From Acidobacteriota bacterium (lineage in GTDB: Bacteria > Acidobacteriota > Terriglobia > Terriglobales > SCQP01), in contig JAKASR010000003.1 of NCBI GenBank assembly GCA_021818955.1, positions 248,001 through 312,000 of the forward strand: 64,000 nt of DNA, in the 5' to 3' direction. Under the pieces are notes generated by a model, which saw only the letters and a program-made list of their open reading frames with translations, was not told the DNA's origin and ran no database searches. The position numbers were made by a program, and so were the translations under genes. Below, piece by piece: positions 1-8,399 of this stretch. Every line of letters starts with the position of its first letter. Position 1 is the first letter of the stretch.

Positions 1-1
1 C

Positions 2-814
2 GCCCAGATCCGGCAGCTCGAGCAGGAATACGGGGAGCGCTTGTTTGACCGCGTGGGGAAGGTAGTGCGGCTGACGCCCGCCGGCGAGGTGCTAGCCGAA
101 TACGCCCAGCGGCTGGTCACGCTCCGCAATGAGAGCCTGCGCGCCGTAGCCGACCAGCGCCAAACGCCGCGCGGCACGCTCGCCGTCGGCGCCAACGAAG
201 CGACCTGCCTGTATGTGCTGCCCGATGTCTTTTCCCGCTACCAGCAGCTTTATCCCAAGGTGCAGATCACCGTATATCGCAACTTCAGCCATAAAATCCT
301 GCAAAAAATCGATGAGGGCGTTATCGATCTGGGGATTGTTACGCTGCCCGCCCTGGCGCCCAGCCTGGAAGTGCTGCCCATTTTCAAGGACCGCCTGATG
401 GTGATGGTGGCCGCCTCGCATGCGCTCGCCGGGCGGGGCACGGTGCGCATCGAGGACACGCTCGATTATCCGCTGATCTTCCCCAAGACCGGCTACACCC
501 GCCAGGTGCTCGATAAGTTGTATCGGCCATACCGCTCGCGCGTGCAAATTTCAATGGAACTGGCCAGCGTAGGCATGATCAAGCGGTTCGTCGTAGCCAA
601 TCTGGGCGCCTCGCTGATCAGCGCCAGCTATGCCGCCGACGAGGTCAAGGCCGGCGACGCCAAGCTGATCAGCCTGCAGGGAGTGGATTTGTGGCGCGAA
701 TTGGGGCTGGTCTGGCGGCGCGACCGCAGCCTGCCGCGCGCCGCCCATGCCTTCATTGACCTGATGGCGGAGCGCAAAAAACAGGAAAAATCCGCCCGCC
801 CCAGCGCCCGCTAA
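2..814 (+). CDS. LysR-family transcriptional regulator, 5' end outside the window
   Basis: The reading frame is open from the first bases, so the start codon and the first part of the helix-turn-helix lie upstream of the window. The visible N-terminus (AQIRQLEQEYGERLFDR, then a LTPAGEVLAEYA stretch) is the end of a LysR winged HTH. From about residue 60 a periplasmic-binding-type effector domain follows, with GVIDLGIVTLP and FVVANLGASLISASY segments placed as in LysR effector domains. LysR proteins bind promoters as tetramers and switch on binding a small effector, often controlling a divergent neighbour, which here would lie outside the window. The downstream M20 gene is convergent and so is not an obvious target. 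The effector cannot be inferred. Confidence 0.9.
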   Translation, partial: AQIRQLEQEYGERLFDRVGKVVRLTPAGEVLAEYAQRLVTLRNESLRAVADQRQTPRGTLAVGANEATCLYVLPDVFSRYQQLYPKVQITVYRNFSHKILQKIDEGVIDLGIVTLPALAPSLEVLPIFKDRLMVMVAASHALAGRGTVRIEDTLDYPLIFPKTGYTRQVLDKLYRPYRSRVQISMELASVGMIKRFVVANLGASLISASYAADEVKAGDAKLISLQGVDLWRELGLVWRRDRSLPRAAHAFIDLMAERKKQEKSARPSAR

Positions 815-894
815 CTCCGGTTATGCCAGATTTTCTCCGCCCCCTCCTATTTAAACCGTAAACATGGCTGTAAATAATTCTAAGATAATGACTT

Positions 895-943
895 AACCAT
901 GGTTGACTGGTTGACGGTAACAACTGGTTGACGGCATCAACCA
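895..943. repeat. Short array of TGGTTGAC repeats in a convergent spacer
   Basis: The spacer between the convergent LysR and M20 genes holds direct TGGTTGAC copies at 900-907, 908-915 and 925-932. The first overlaps the palindrome AACCATGGTT (895-904), and an inverted TCAACCA lies at 937-943. Because both flanking genes end here, a promoter role is unlikely. It could be a bidirectional termination or processing structure, or a protein-binding site. No U-tract typical of an intrinsic terminator is evident. Confidence 0.5.
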
Positions 944-979
944 TAGGCCGCCGCGACTCGAAATCATAATGGACGCTGG

Positions 980-1978
980 TTAATTTTGCGCATTCAACCG
1001 GGTAACGATTTCGGCATAAGCCTCGACTGCACGGGCCTGCTCTAGTTTATCGATATATTCGCGTTCGGTATGCGCCACCTGAATCGAGCCCGGGCCGAAC
1101 AGCAGCGGGCGGCCCCAGGCGGCCAGCGCGGGAATATCGGTGGTGAAGGCCACCGTGGTGACGGGAAACCCGGCGAGAGTTTCCAGCCGCACCGGGGGAA
1201 TTTCCAGCACGAATTGGGGCTCAGCCAGGGCCCGCACCGCCGCCGCAATCTGCTCGCGCAAGCCGGCGGCGGGGGTGACTAGGCGGAACAGCAGCTCCGC
1301 GCGCGCCTGATCGGCGACCACATTGGGCGCCCGGCCGCCGCTGATGATGCCGATGTTGCAAGTAGTGGGGCCGAGCAGCGGATCGCGCGGCAGTTCCAGC
1401 GTGCGAACGCGGCGCAGCGCTTCGAGCAGCTTATCAATGGCCGATTCGCCCAGTTCCGGATAGGCCGAGTGCGCCATCCGCCCGCGCGCAATTAGATCCA
1501 TGCGGAGCGTCCCTTTGCCGGCGCTGGCCATGCGGCTGTCGGTAGGCTCGCCATTGACCAGAAACTTCACCGCGTCCGGCGGGCGCCGGTTGGCCGCCTG
1601 GGCGCCGGTCGAATTTTTTTCCTCGCCCACCAGGAAGAGCAGGCCGAAATCCCTCACGCCGCGCTCGCGCAGCCGCAGGGCGGCGAAGACCTGAGCGGCC
1701 ACGATGCCCTTGGCATCGCAAGCGCCGCGGCCGTAGAGGCAGCGGTCGTCTTCGGCGCTGGGGAAAAAGGGCGGAACGGTGTCCAGATGGGTGCTCAGAA
1801 CCGTGCGCGGCCGTCCCACCGCCGCCCAGACGTTCGGACGGCGCGGCTCGACATCCCACAACTCGGCTTCGAAGCCGGCGCGGCGCAGGAAATCGCGCAC
1901 GAACAGCGCCGCCCGCTCTTCGTTGCCGGTCACCGACTCGATATCCACCAGCGCGCGCGTGAAGGCGTACAGATCCAT
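980..1978 (-). CDS. M20-family metallopeptidase (ArgE/DapE/CPG2-like)
   Basis: A 332-residue di-zinc hydrolase of the M20 clan. Visible ligand motifs in order are STHLDTVPP (His64, Asp66), GRGACDAKG (Asp88), LVGEEKNS (Glu119/Glu120), VNGEPTDS (Glu144) and a C-terminal AHTEREYI (His near 309), so the metal site looks complete. The central lid/dimerisation domain, about residues 160-265, begins around GKGTLRMDLIARGRMAHSAY. Members deacylate amino acids or cleave short peptides in the cytoplasm. The substrate (N-acetylornithine, succinyl-diaminopimelate, N-acyl-lysine or a dipeptide) cannot be chosen from sequence alone, although the short length resembles LysK/ArgE-type enzymes. No signal peptide is present. 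It lies downstream of the kinase/small membrane protein pair on the same strand with a gap of about 94 bp, so co-transcription is possible. Confidence 0.88.
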   Translation of the reverse strand: MDLYAFTRALVDIESVTGNEERAALFVRDFLRRAGFEAELWDVEPRRPNVWAAVGRPRTVLSTHLDTVPPFFPSAEDDRCLYGRGACDAKGIVAAQVFAALRLRERGVRDFGLLFLVGEEKNSTGAQAANRRPPDAVKFLVNGEPTDSRMASAGKGTLRMDLIARGRMAHSAYPELGESAIDKLLEALRRVRTLELPRDPLLGPTTCNIGIISGGRAPNVVADQARAELLFRLVTPAAGLREQIAAAVRALAEPQFVLEIPPVRLETLAGFPVTTVAFTTDIPALAAWGRPLLFGPGSIQVAHTEREYIDKLEQARAVEAYAEIVTRLNAQN

Positions 1979-2072
1979 ACAGGTGTAGAACTCGCTTCCG
2001 GAGATGAAGGCTCTATTTTAAGATGGCCGGGCCAGATTAACGAATCGCCGCATGAACGGCGCGCCTAGAGCT

Positions 2073-2282
2073 TCAAGATTTATCCGGATGGTTCCGAATC
2101 CCGGCTTCGCCCATCCAGGACAGGAGCAGGCGGCGTTGCTTGCGTTGCCGCAGATGCAGCGTGAAAACATAGCCGGCGAGCAGCGCCACGGCCAGACCCA
2201 GGCCAAGCGCGAGCATAGCAAACGGGCGCAGGTCATATTGCAACAGCCAAGCCAGCGTGAAGTCAGCCAGAAGCGGCATCAT
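2073..2282 (-). CDS. Small single-pass membrane protein behind the Ser/Thr kinase
   Basis: A 69-residue protein starting MMPLLADFTLAWLLQ. One strong hydrophobic helix spans about residues 22-42 (FAMLALGLGLAVALLAGYVF), followed by a basic cytoplasmic tail rich in Arg/Lys (LRQRKQRR). The start at 2282 is favoured because GAGGATAAA stands just before the two adjacent ATG codons. The frame is open further upstream, but that part lies inside the kinase gene. It begins 15 bp after the kinase stop codon, so the two are very likely translated from one message. No family is recognised. Placement suggests a small partner of the membrane kinase, which is inference. Confidence 0.6.
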   Translation of the reverse strand: MMPLLADFTLAWLLQYDLRPFAMLALGLGLAVALLAGYVFTLHLRQRKQRRLLLSWMGEAGIRNHPDKS

Positions 2283-2296
2283 TTTATCCTCGAATT

Positions 2297-4204
2297 TTAG
2301 CCCGGGCCCACGGCCGGGGCTTGCGCCTGGCGAGCCGCCGCGAGCCACTGTCCGTCCATTTCCTGGCGATAGCGAAGCGCGGCCAGGGAGGCCCATAACG
2401 CAACACAGCCCAGGATTGAGCATATCCAGGACAGCTTGACGGGCAAGGGAACGAAGCGGATCGTCCGAAACCAAGACTCCATTAAAGCAAACTCAGCGCT
2501 ATGGCTGAAAATCAGAATCGTTACAACGACGACGAATGCTATCGCAGAAGTTTGGCGGGGATTAAACCGGCGGCGGCTCAATTTCCAACGCGCGAGCAGA
2601 TAAGCACCGATCAGCGAAATAACAAATGCGCTGCGCAGCCACAGGTGAATAAGAGAACTCTTTTCACGAATTCCATCCAATAACAATAATTGGACAATAA
2701 ATGGCTGAAGCATAGCCAAGATGACGTTAAAGACGAGAACGGGTTCAATCGCCGCTAACGCGAGCGCCTCCCAGCGCGGGGAGCGGCGCGCCAGCGCGAT
2801 GATACTGGCCATACCGCTGGCGATTATGCCCGTTAAGAAAGCAGTGAAAAAAGACTCTGTATAACAATAGAAAAAAAACCAAAGCGGCGGGGAATCGCTT
2901 AACTGCGAAACAATGAAAAAAAGCTCAAAACCTCCGACCGCCAGCAGCAGCAGGGACAAGACCAGCCAGACGGGACCGAGCCCGATGCCGGCCCGCTTTG
3001 TCGCCGGCGCGGCGGCCGGGCGCGGCGGGACCCCAGACTTCGGCCGGAAGGCCGGCGGGCCGGCGGCAAGAGGAAGCGGCGCGAGCGGAGAAGGCGCCGG
3101 CGCGGGTGAGGCTGATTTGCTTGGAGCAACGATCAGCGGCTCCGGCCCGGCAGCCACGCGCTCCAGCGGCAAGACAATTGTGGGTAACTGCGTGGCGGCA
3201 TTTTCCGCCGCATTTTCCGCCTCCGGGACCGCCTCCGCGGCAGCGCTAAATGCCGCGGCAAATGCCTCAATGGTGGCGTAGCGCTGCTCACGATCTTTCG
3301 CCAGGGCCTTCATAACCACCGCTTCGAGGCGGTCGTCAGGATACGAGCCTGGCGGCGCGAGCGCGCGCAAGGGCGGCGGGGCATCGGATAGGTGCTGGCG
3401 CACGTAGCCGAGCGGGGTGTCGGATTGAAACGGCGGCCGCCCGGCCAGCATCTCGTAAACCATCACGCCCAGCGAATAGATATCGGCGCGGGCATCGAGC
3501 TGGTCGCTGCTCATCCCGGCTGCCTGCTCAAACGACATATAGCGGGGCGTGCCGAGCACCATCCCGGTCAGGGTGTTGTGGCTGGATTCGCGCAGCTTGG
3601 CAATGCCGAAATCCATAATTTTCAGCAGCGGCTGCCCGGATTCATCCCGCGTGAGCAACAGATTTTCCGGTTTCAAGTCGCGATGAATGATGCCAAGGCG
3701 ATGCGCGGCGGCCAATCCGCGCGCCGCCTGGCGAACGATTTCCGCCACTTCGGCGCAAGGCAGCGGCCCGCGGCGCCGCAGCCATGCGGCCAGAGTCTCG
3801 CCTTCGAGATATTCCATCGCCAAATAAGGCGAACCGTCGTCCGCGAGGCCCGATTCGTAAATGGTGACTACATGCAAAGAATGAATCCGGCCGGTGGAGG
3901 CGGCTTCATTTTGAAAGCGGGCGAGAAATTCGGGATCGTCCAGCAGCCGCCGATGCAGCACTTTGAGCGCGACCGGGCGGCGGCCCACCCGGATCTGTTC
4001 GGCCAGAAACACCGTTCCCATGCCACCCGCGCCCAGCGGGCGCAGAATCTGGTAACGATCCTTGAGGCCGGCGGGAAACTGCACCTGAGTAGGCGGCAAA
4101 TCCGGATGCAGACGGGCGCCATCGCGCGGACAATACTCCATTTCCGGCGGGTAAATACGGTTGCAAGTGGGGCAGGAGCGCATCGGCTCGACCTGGCGGG
4201 TCAT
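2297..4204 (-). CDS. Membrane Ser/Thr protein kinase with N-terminal Cys ribbon
   Basis: A 635-residue kinase. Residues 8-30 form a short ribbon with Cys11, Cys14 and Cys25 (CPTCNRIYPP, then CPRDG), common at the N-terminus of acidobacterial kinases. The Hanks-type domain spans about 50-310 with glycine loop LGAGGMGTVFLAEQ, catalytic HRDLKPENLLL, DFG in IMDFGIAKL and GTPRYMSFEQAAG at the activation segment. A Pro/Ala-rich linker (about 330-405) leads to a hydrophobic region of about five or six predicted transmembrane helices. A good ribosome site (AAAGG, 5 nt from ATG) supports the start at 4204. The C-terminal membrane block is unlike PASTA or sensor domains, so the stimulus is unknown. Probably a signalling kinase anchored with the catalytic part in the cytoplasm. 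Confidence 0.92.
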   Translation of the reverse strand: MTRQVEPMRSCPTCNRIYPPEMEYCPRDGARLHPDLPPTQVQFPAGLKDRYQILRPLGAGGMGTVFLAEQIRVGRRPVALKVLHRRLLDDPEFLARFQNEAASTGRIHSLHVVTIYESGLADDGSPYLAMEYLEGETLAAWLRRRGPLPCAEVAEIVRQAARGLAAAHRLGIIHRDLKPENLLLTRDESGQPLLKIMDFGIAKLRESSHNTLTGMVLGTPRYMSFEQAAGMSSDQLDARADIYSLGVMVYEMLAGRPPFQSDTPLGYVRQHLSDAPPPLRALAPPGSYPDDRLEAVVMKALAKDREQRYATIEAFAAAFSAAAEAVPEAENAAENAATQLPTIVLPLERVAAGPEPLIVAPSKSASPAPAPSPLAPLPLAAGPPAFRPKSGVPPRPAAAPATKRAGIGLGPVWLVLSLLLLAVGGFELFFIVSQLSDSPPLWFFFYCYTESFFTAFLTGIIASGMASIIALARRSPRWEALALAAIEPVLVFNVILAMLQPFIVQLLLLDGIREKSSLIHLWLRSAFVISLIGAYLLARWKLSRRRFNPRQTSAIAFVVVVTILIFSHSAEFALMESWFRTIRFVPLPVKLSWICSILGCVALWASLAALRYRQEMDGQWLAAARQAQAPAVGPG

Positions 4205-4243
4205 TATACCTTTGCCTGGGATAAAAGGCGAAGGCGAAAAACA

Positions 4244-4272
4244 GCGGCACGGCCGCTTTTACTTTTAGGCGC
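4244..4272 (-). repeat. Right-end fragment of the dispersed AAGCGTTAAC element
   Basis: Only the terminal part of the element family described at 31050-31268 is present: GCGGC/GCCGC arms around a 3-nt loop, then TTTTACTTTTAGG. It sits between the ABC-2 permease stop and the kinase start. Read on the plus strand it resembles an intrinsic terminator, but no plus-strand gene precedes it. Confidence 0.75.
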
Positions 4273-4314
4273 GGCCGCTCACCCCCTCGAGCCCCTCATC
4301 CAGTTCCGTGGCGC

Positions 4315-5439
4315 TTAGCTCCAGCGGAACCCGCGCAGCGCCAGCGCGAAGGAGATCAGGCCCCAGGCGGCCAGCACCAGCAAGCGCCCGCCCTGGGCGG
4401 CAAGCGGCGCGCCCTGAAGAATAACCGCCCGCAACGCGTCATTCAGCGCCGTCAAGGGCAGCAGCCGGATCAGCGGCCAAACGATGCGGGGGAAGCGCTG
4501 GTAGGAGAAAAACACTCCCGAGAACACCCACATTGGCATCATGACCACATTGATCAGCCCGCTCACCGACTCGATTTTTTGCGCCCGGCAGGCGGTCAGC
4601 AGCCCCAGCGCTCCGAAGCTGACCGCGCCAAGCACGCCCAGCAGCAAAATCGTGGCCCAGGAGCCCAGCACGCGGATGGAGAAGATCCAGACGCCGACGC
4701 CGAGCAGCAGCGCCACCTCGACCACCATCAGCAAGAGGCGGCTGGAAGCGAGCGCCAGGAGGAAATCGGAGCGGCGCATGGGCGTGGCAATCAGGCGCTT
4801 GAGCAGCTTGCGTTGCCGCATCTCCACCAGCGCGAAACCCACGCCCCACATGCCGGAATTCATCAGGTTCATGCCGAGCAGCCCGGGAATGAGGAAATCA
4901 ATATAGCGCGCGCCGGGCTGGCGATAGGGGCGGCTGCGCGCCGCCAGCCGGTTACGCCGGCCGGCGGCCGCCTGCAGAGCGTCATCCACCCGGCGGCGCG
5001 CCAGCACGCTTTCCGGACGGCTGGGATCATAGCGGTATAGCACGCCTCCACCGGGCTGCGGCACGATTACCAGGTCGTAACGCCCCAACCGAAACTGGTC
5101 GAGCGCGGCGGCCGCGGGAAGCACGGCGGCGGTAATGCGAGGCTGGGCTTGCAGCCAATGCCGCAGCCGCGCCGCGCCCGGTCCGGCGCTGATGACGACC
5201 GGCGTTTTGCCGACCGGCGCCTGGCGGAAGGCGAGGCCCAGCCCCATGGCGAGCAGCAGCGGAAAGGCAAAAACCCAAAAGATGACTTCCGGCTCGCGCG
5301 CCAGCTCCAGCAGGCGCGCCCATAAAAGGCCGCGATAGCCGGCCCAGCGGCCATGCCGCAACAGCGTTTCGGGCGCGGCCGTTACGGTTTTTTCCTCGCT
5401 TGCTTGCATTTTTCCATCGCCGCACTTCGAAGGCGGCAA
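4315..5439 (-). CDS. ABC-2 type transporter permease
   Basis: A 374-residue membrane component of a DrrB/YhfO-type exporter. A first transmembrane helix near residue 50-70 (EVIFWVFAFPLLLAMGLGLAF) is followed by a roughly 110-residue extracytoplasmic loop and then about five helices, the arrangement seen in NatB/DrrB permeases. The family exports drugs, lipids or ions together with an ATPase, and the ATPase gene lies immediately upstream with a 10-bp gap. The longest frame starts with TTG (5439) preceded by GAGGGTGA; an ATG at 5409 (MQASEEKTVT) is the alternative. The cargo cannot be inferred. Confidence 0.87.
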   Translation of the reverse strand: MPPSKCGDGKMQASEEKTVTAAPETLLRHGRWAGYRGLLWARLLELAREPEVIFWVFAFPLLLAMGLGLAFRQAPVGKTPVVISAGPGAARLRHWLQAQPRITAAVLPAAAALDQFRLGRYDLVIVPQPGGGVLYRYDPSRPESVLARRRVDDALQAAAGRRNRLAARSRPYRQPGARYIDFLIPGLLGMNLMNSGMWGVGFALVEMRQRKLLKRLIATPMRRSDFLLALASSRLLLMVVEVALLLGVGVWIFSIRVLGSWATILLLGVLGAVSFGALGLLTACRAQKIESVSGLINVVMMPMWVFSGVFFSYQRFPRIVWPLIRLLPLTALNDALRAVILQGAPLAAQGGRLLVLAAWGLISFALALRGFRWS

Positions 5440-5449
5440 ACTTTCACCC

Positions 5450-6439
5450 TCAATCCTGGCGCAACTGCCGGCCGGTCAATTGCACGAAAACGTCTTCCAG
5501 GCTGGTGCTGCGCGTGGACAATCGAGCCAGCGCGATGCCGCGCGCCTGCAATTGCCACAGCAGTTCCGGCAAGCTGTCTTCGATCCGCTGGACCTGCAAC
5601 TGGCAGCCCTCGGCCGTGGGCCAGACCGCCTGCGCGCCGGGAATGCGGCGGCAGATTTCGGCCAGTTCCGGCGCCGGCGCGGCCGTTTGCGCTTCAATCA
5701 CGTGCTCGCCGCCGAGATGATGAATCAGCTCGCGGGGCGCGCCTTCGGCGATGATCCTGCCTTGATCGACAATGGCCAGCCGGTCACACAACCGCTCCGC
5801 CTCGTCCATATAATGCGTGGTCAGCAGCACGGTGCCGCCGGCGCGGGTGAAGCGCCGCACCACCTCCCAAAGCTGCCGCCGGCTTTGCGGATCGAGCCCG
5901 GTGGTGGGCTCGTCCAGGAATAACAGCCGGGGATTGCCCACCAGCGCGGTCGCTACCGCCAGGCGCTGGCGTTGCCCACCGGAGAGTTTTCCCACGCGCG
6001 CCTCGGCCTTGTCATCCAACTCCAACTCCGCCATTACCCGTTCCGGCCGCCGCGCCTCGGCATAGAAGGAAGCGAACAGACGCAGGGTTTCGCGCACCGT
6101 CAGCTTTTCGCTGAGCCGGGTTTCCTGCAAGGAAATGCCCAATTGTTGGCGCAGCCGGCGGCCCGCTCCCGCCCAACTCTGGCCCAGAATCTCCATTTCT
6201 CCGCCGCTCGGCTGCAGCAGCCCTTCCAGCATTTCGATCGTGGTGGTCTTCCCCGCCCCGTTCGGGCCCAGCAAGCCGAAGCATTCGCCCTGGCGTATTT
6301 CCAGATCGAGACCGCGGACCGCCTCGACCTTGCCGTCGTAGGTTTTGCGCAAGCCCCGGCAGCGGATGGCGGCCGGAGGCGGCGGGCTGGCGGCACGGTC
6401 CGGCGCCGCAAGACCCGCCGGTGTCGCACTCTTCTCCAT
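5450..6439 (-). CDS. ABC transporter ATP-binding protein (DrrA/CcmA type)
   Basis: A 329-residue ATPase. Walker A GPNGAGKTTTIEML falls near residue 58-71, the Q-loop near QLGISLQETRLSEK, the ABC signature LSGGQRQRLAVATAL near 150, Walker B LLFLDEPTTGLDP next to it, and the switch His in LLTTHYMDEAERL. The last 90 residues are the small C-terminal domain found in DrrA/NatA-type proteins. It is the first gene of a two-gene operon with the ABC-2 permease and would energise export in the inner membrane. A dispersed element (6454-6582) occupies the upstream spacer just ahead of the start codon, so the promoter probably lies in or next to that element. Confidence 0.93.
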   Translation of the reverse strand: MEKSATPAGLAAPDRAASPPPPAAIRCRGLRKTYDGKVEAVRGLDLEIRQGECFGLLGPNGAGKTTTIEMLEGLLQPSGGEMEILGQSWAGAGRRLRQQLGISLQETRLSEKLTVRETLRLFASFYAEARRPERVMAELELDDKAEARVGKLSGGQRQRLAVATALVGNPRLLFLDEPTTGLDPQSRRQLWEVVRRFTRAGGTVLLTTHYMDEAERLCDRLAIVDQGRIIAEGAPRELIHHLGGEHVIEAQTAAPAPELAEICRRIPGAQAVWPTAEGCQLQVQRIEDSLPELLWQLQARGIALARLSTRSTSLEDVFVQLTGRQLRQD

Positions 6440-6453
6440 AATTTCAGTTTAAA

Positions 6454-6582
6454 GCGGCTCGGCCGCTTTTACTTTTAGGCTCGGCCGCTTGCGGCCTGGC
6501 GGCGGCTGAATTGTGTACAGTAGAGAGTTCGTCGCGAAATTGCCGGCGACATGAACGGCTGTCCGACGCGGCCGTCAACGCT
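6454..6582 (-). repeat. Dispersed AAGCGTTAAC element, internally diverged copy
   Basis: Both ends of the family are recognisable in inverted orientation: the terminator-like right end at 6454-6480 and the left end (CTGTCCGACGCGGCCGTCAA then CGCT) ending at 6582. The interior is unlike the 218-bp copies, except for a GCGAAATTGCC half-hairpin at 6533-6543. It fills the divergent spacer between the ABC ATPase and the hydrolase, so it sits where both promoters should be. Confidence 0.7.
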
Positions 6583-6626
6583 GCGCGAAGTTTTTCGAGG
6601 CTGACGTCTCGTCCGGCTTGAAAACG

Positions 6627-7268
6627 ATGCCTTCCAGTCAACTCATTTCCGGGTTCCTGCCCGGCCCCGCCGGCGATCTCGAATACCTGCTGCAGGCGCC
6701 GGCGGCGCCGGCGGCAACGCGCGCCGCGCTCATCTGCCATCCCCACCCGCTGCATGGCGGCACGCTGCACACCCGCATCGTCTTTCACCTGGCGCGCGGC
6801 TTCCAGGAACGGGGCATGCCGGCGCTGCGCTTCAACTTTCGCGGCGTGGGCAAAAGCGCCGGCACGCACGCTTTCGGCTGGGGCGAAGTGGACGATGTCG
6901 CCGCGGCGCTGGCGTTCCTGCACGCGCGCTTCTCCCTGCCCATCGTGCTCGCCGGTTTTTCCTTTGGCGCGGTCACCGCCTTGCGCTATCTGGAACGCCA
7001 AAACGACGGCCGCATCGAGCGCCTGGTGGCCGCCGGCGTGCCCGCCGACCGCGAATCGCTGCCCGTCAGCCTGGCCTGGCGAGGCCCCAAGCTGCTGATC
7101 AGCGGCGATCATGACGAATTCGCCCAGGCATCCCGTCTCGAAGCGTATTTCCAATCCCTGGAACCGCCGAAGCGCATGCTTTGGTTCAACGGCGCCGACC
7201 ACTTCCTGAACGGCCATATGGATGAGTTGCGCCGAAGATTGGGCGAGAATCTGGACTTCGATCAATAA
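6627..7268 (+). CDS. Alpha/beta hydrolase (COG2945-like)
   Basis: About 213 residues. The nucleophile elbow GFSFGA is visible with Ser near residue 112 of this start, the oxyanion-region motif HPHPLHGGTLH near residue 38-48, and the catalytic His in GADHFLNGHMDEL near the C-terminus. The combination HPHPxxGG plus GxSFGA and the small size match the cytoplasmic dienelactone-hydrolase-like COG2945 group, whose substrates are mostly undefined. The ATG at 6627 is preferred over an in-frame TTG at 6618; neither has a strong ribosome site. No signal peptide. The gene is monocistronic and is followed at once by a terminator-like hairpin. Confidence 0.85.
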   Translation: MPSSQLISGFLPGPAGDLEYLLQAPAAPAATRAALICHPHPLHGGTLHTRIVFHLARGFQERGMPALRFNFRGVGKSAGTHAFGWGEVDDVAAALAFLHARFSLPIVLAGFSFGAVTALRYLERQNDGRIERLVAAGVPADRESLPVSLAWRGPKLLISGDHDEFAQASRLEAYFQSLEPPKRMLWFNGADHFLNGHMDELRRRLGENLDFDQ

Positions 7269-7272
7269 AATC

Positions 7273-7301
7273 GCGGCGCCGCCGCTTTTACTCTTAAGCG
7301 C
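7273..7301 (+). terminator. Terminator-like hairpin formed by an element right end
   Basis: Five bases after the hydrolase stop codon, GCGGC and GCCGC arms pair around a GCC loop and are followed by TTTTACTCTT. The sequence is a diverged fragment of the dispersed element family (minus orientation). Position, strand and U-tract fit intrinsic termination of the hydrolase transcript. Confidence 0.6.
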
Positions 7302-7319
7302 CTGTTCCGCCCATCTCGA

Positions 7320-8099
7320 TCAACTTAAAACGTTCGGCAAGCCGCCTTGCGGCCACAGCCGCGTCAACTCGACAAACGCCTCCGCCTGCTGCACGCCCGC
7401 TTCGCGGCCGCGGAAGTTTTCCATTTCCCGGTGGTAATCATCCCAGATCTCCGCCGGATGCTGGCTCTGATGCGCGAACAGCGCCGCTTTTTTTTGGGCC
7501 ACTACCGCGCCGATATCCACATAATGATTGGGCGAAAAGCCGAAGGTTTCGCCGCCCAGATCGACTTCGTATAAATACAGCCCCAGGCGCGGGCGCAGCG
7601 CCAGATAAGCGCGCCAGCCCAGCAGGGCGGCAACCTCGTGGTCGGGATGCGTATCCACCGGCCAATGCGTGAAGATCAGGTCGGGACGCCGCGGGCGCAG
7701 CAACTCGATAAAGGCCGCGTAGCGGGCGTGGTTGAATTCGGTCGCGCCGTCAATCTGCCCGGCAAACACCGGCGTGGCGCGCAGAATGCGGCAGGCGGCC
7801 TCGGCCTCGGCGGTGCGTATGGCGGCGGCTTGAGCGTGGGTTTTGCCGGGAATGCCCGCCTCGCCGCGGGTGAGATAAACGATGGTCACGCGCCACCCGG
7901 CCGCCGTAAAGCGGGCCAGCGTGCCGCCGCAGCCGGATTCCGGATCGTCCGGATGCGCGCCGATGCAGACGATGTGGAGCGGCGCGTCCGGAGACGCCGC
8001 ATGGGCCGCGCCCGGCACGGCCAGCCCGCCCAGGCCGAGCGCGGGCAGCGTTCCGGCCATGAAGGCCCGCCGCGAAGAGAGACTGGTTTTCCGAGGCAT
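7320..8099 (-). CDS. PIG-L family deacetylase with Tat signal
   Basis: About 259 residues from the ATG at 8099. The N-terminus has a twin-arginine signal (SSRRAFMAGTLPALGLGGLA, then a cleavage-like AAHAA), so export in folded form is predicted. The zinc site of LmbE/PIG-L enzymes is visible as AHPDDPESGCGG near the start of the mature protein and THWPVDTHPDHEV in the middle. The family removes N-acetyl groups from GlcNAc-containing sugars or related amides; bacterial substrates include mycothiol-type and cell-envelope glycans. Which sugar is acted on here is unknown. An in-frame ATG 48 bp upstream (8147) would put the Arg pair 27 residues in, which is less natural for a Tat signal. Confidence 0.87.
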   Translation of the reverse strand: MPRKTSLSSRRAFMAGTLPALGLGGLAVPGAAHAASPDAPLHIVCIGAHPDDPESGCGGTLARFTAAGWRVTIVYLTRGEAGIPGKTHAQAAAIRTAEAEAACRILRATPVFAGQIDGATEFNHARYAAFIELLRPRRPDLIFTHWPVDTHPDHEVAALLGWRAYLALRPRLGLYLYEVDLGGETFGFSPNHYVDIGAVVAQKKAALFAHQSQHPAEIWDDYHREMENFRGREAGVQQAEAFVELTRLWPQGGLPNVLS

Positions 8100-8270
8100 G
8101 TTCGCTAAGTTAAGTCCGGCGGCATTCCGCCTGATCCCGGAGCGCACTTTATGGCCCCGGAATCGAGACTACGACATTATTGCACCGGCATCGAGACTGC
8201 GACATTTACAATCAAAAACCAGGCTTGACGGTTTTCTACTTTTCAATTGCGGCTAGCGTCGGCCCGCCAC

Positions 8271-8399
8271 TCAGGCGGCGGCGGGCTCGACCCCCAAGCG
8301 CCGGGCGGCGTAGGCGAGAAAGTCGCGCGGCATCCCGATCGGTTCCCACTGCTGCGTTTCCAGGTTCCAGCGCCGCCGGCCGGGTTGTCTCCGCGTCAT
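8271..8399 (-). CDS. Possible small protein of 42 residues
   Basis: An ATG-started frame encodes a basic N-terminus (MTRRQPGRRR), a Trp-containing middle (WNLETQQWEPIGMPRDF) and a helical end (LAYAARRLGVEPAAA). The residue mix looks protein-like rather than like a random GC-rich frame, and the gene fills an otherwise empty 300-bp divergent spacer. The ribosome site is not convincing: a GAGGGGG run lies about 17 nt upstream and GGGCGG abuts the ATG. No family is recognised. Close homologues in the same context would be needed to confirm it. Confidence 0.4.
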   Translation of the reverse strand: MTRRQPGRRRWNLETQQWEPIGMPRDFLAYAARRLGVEPAAA

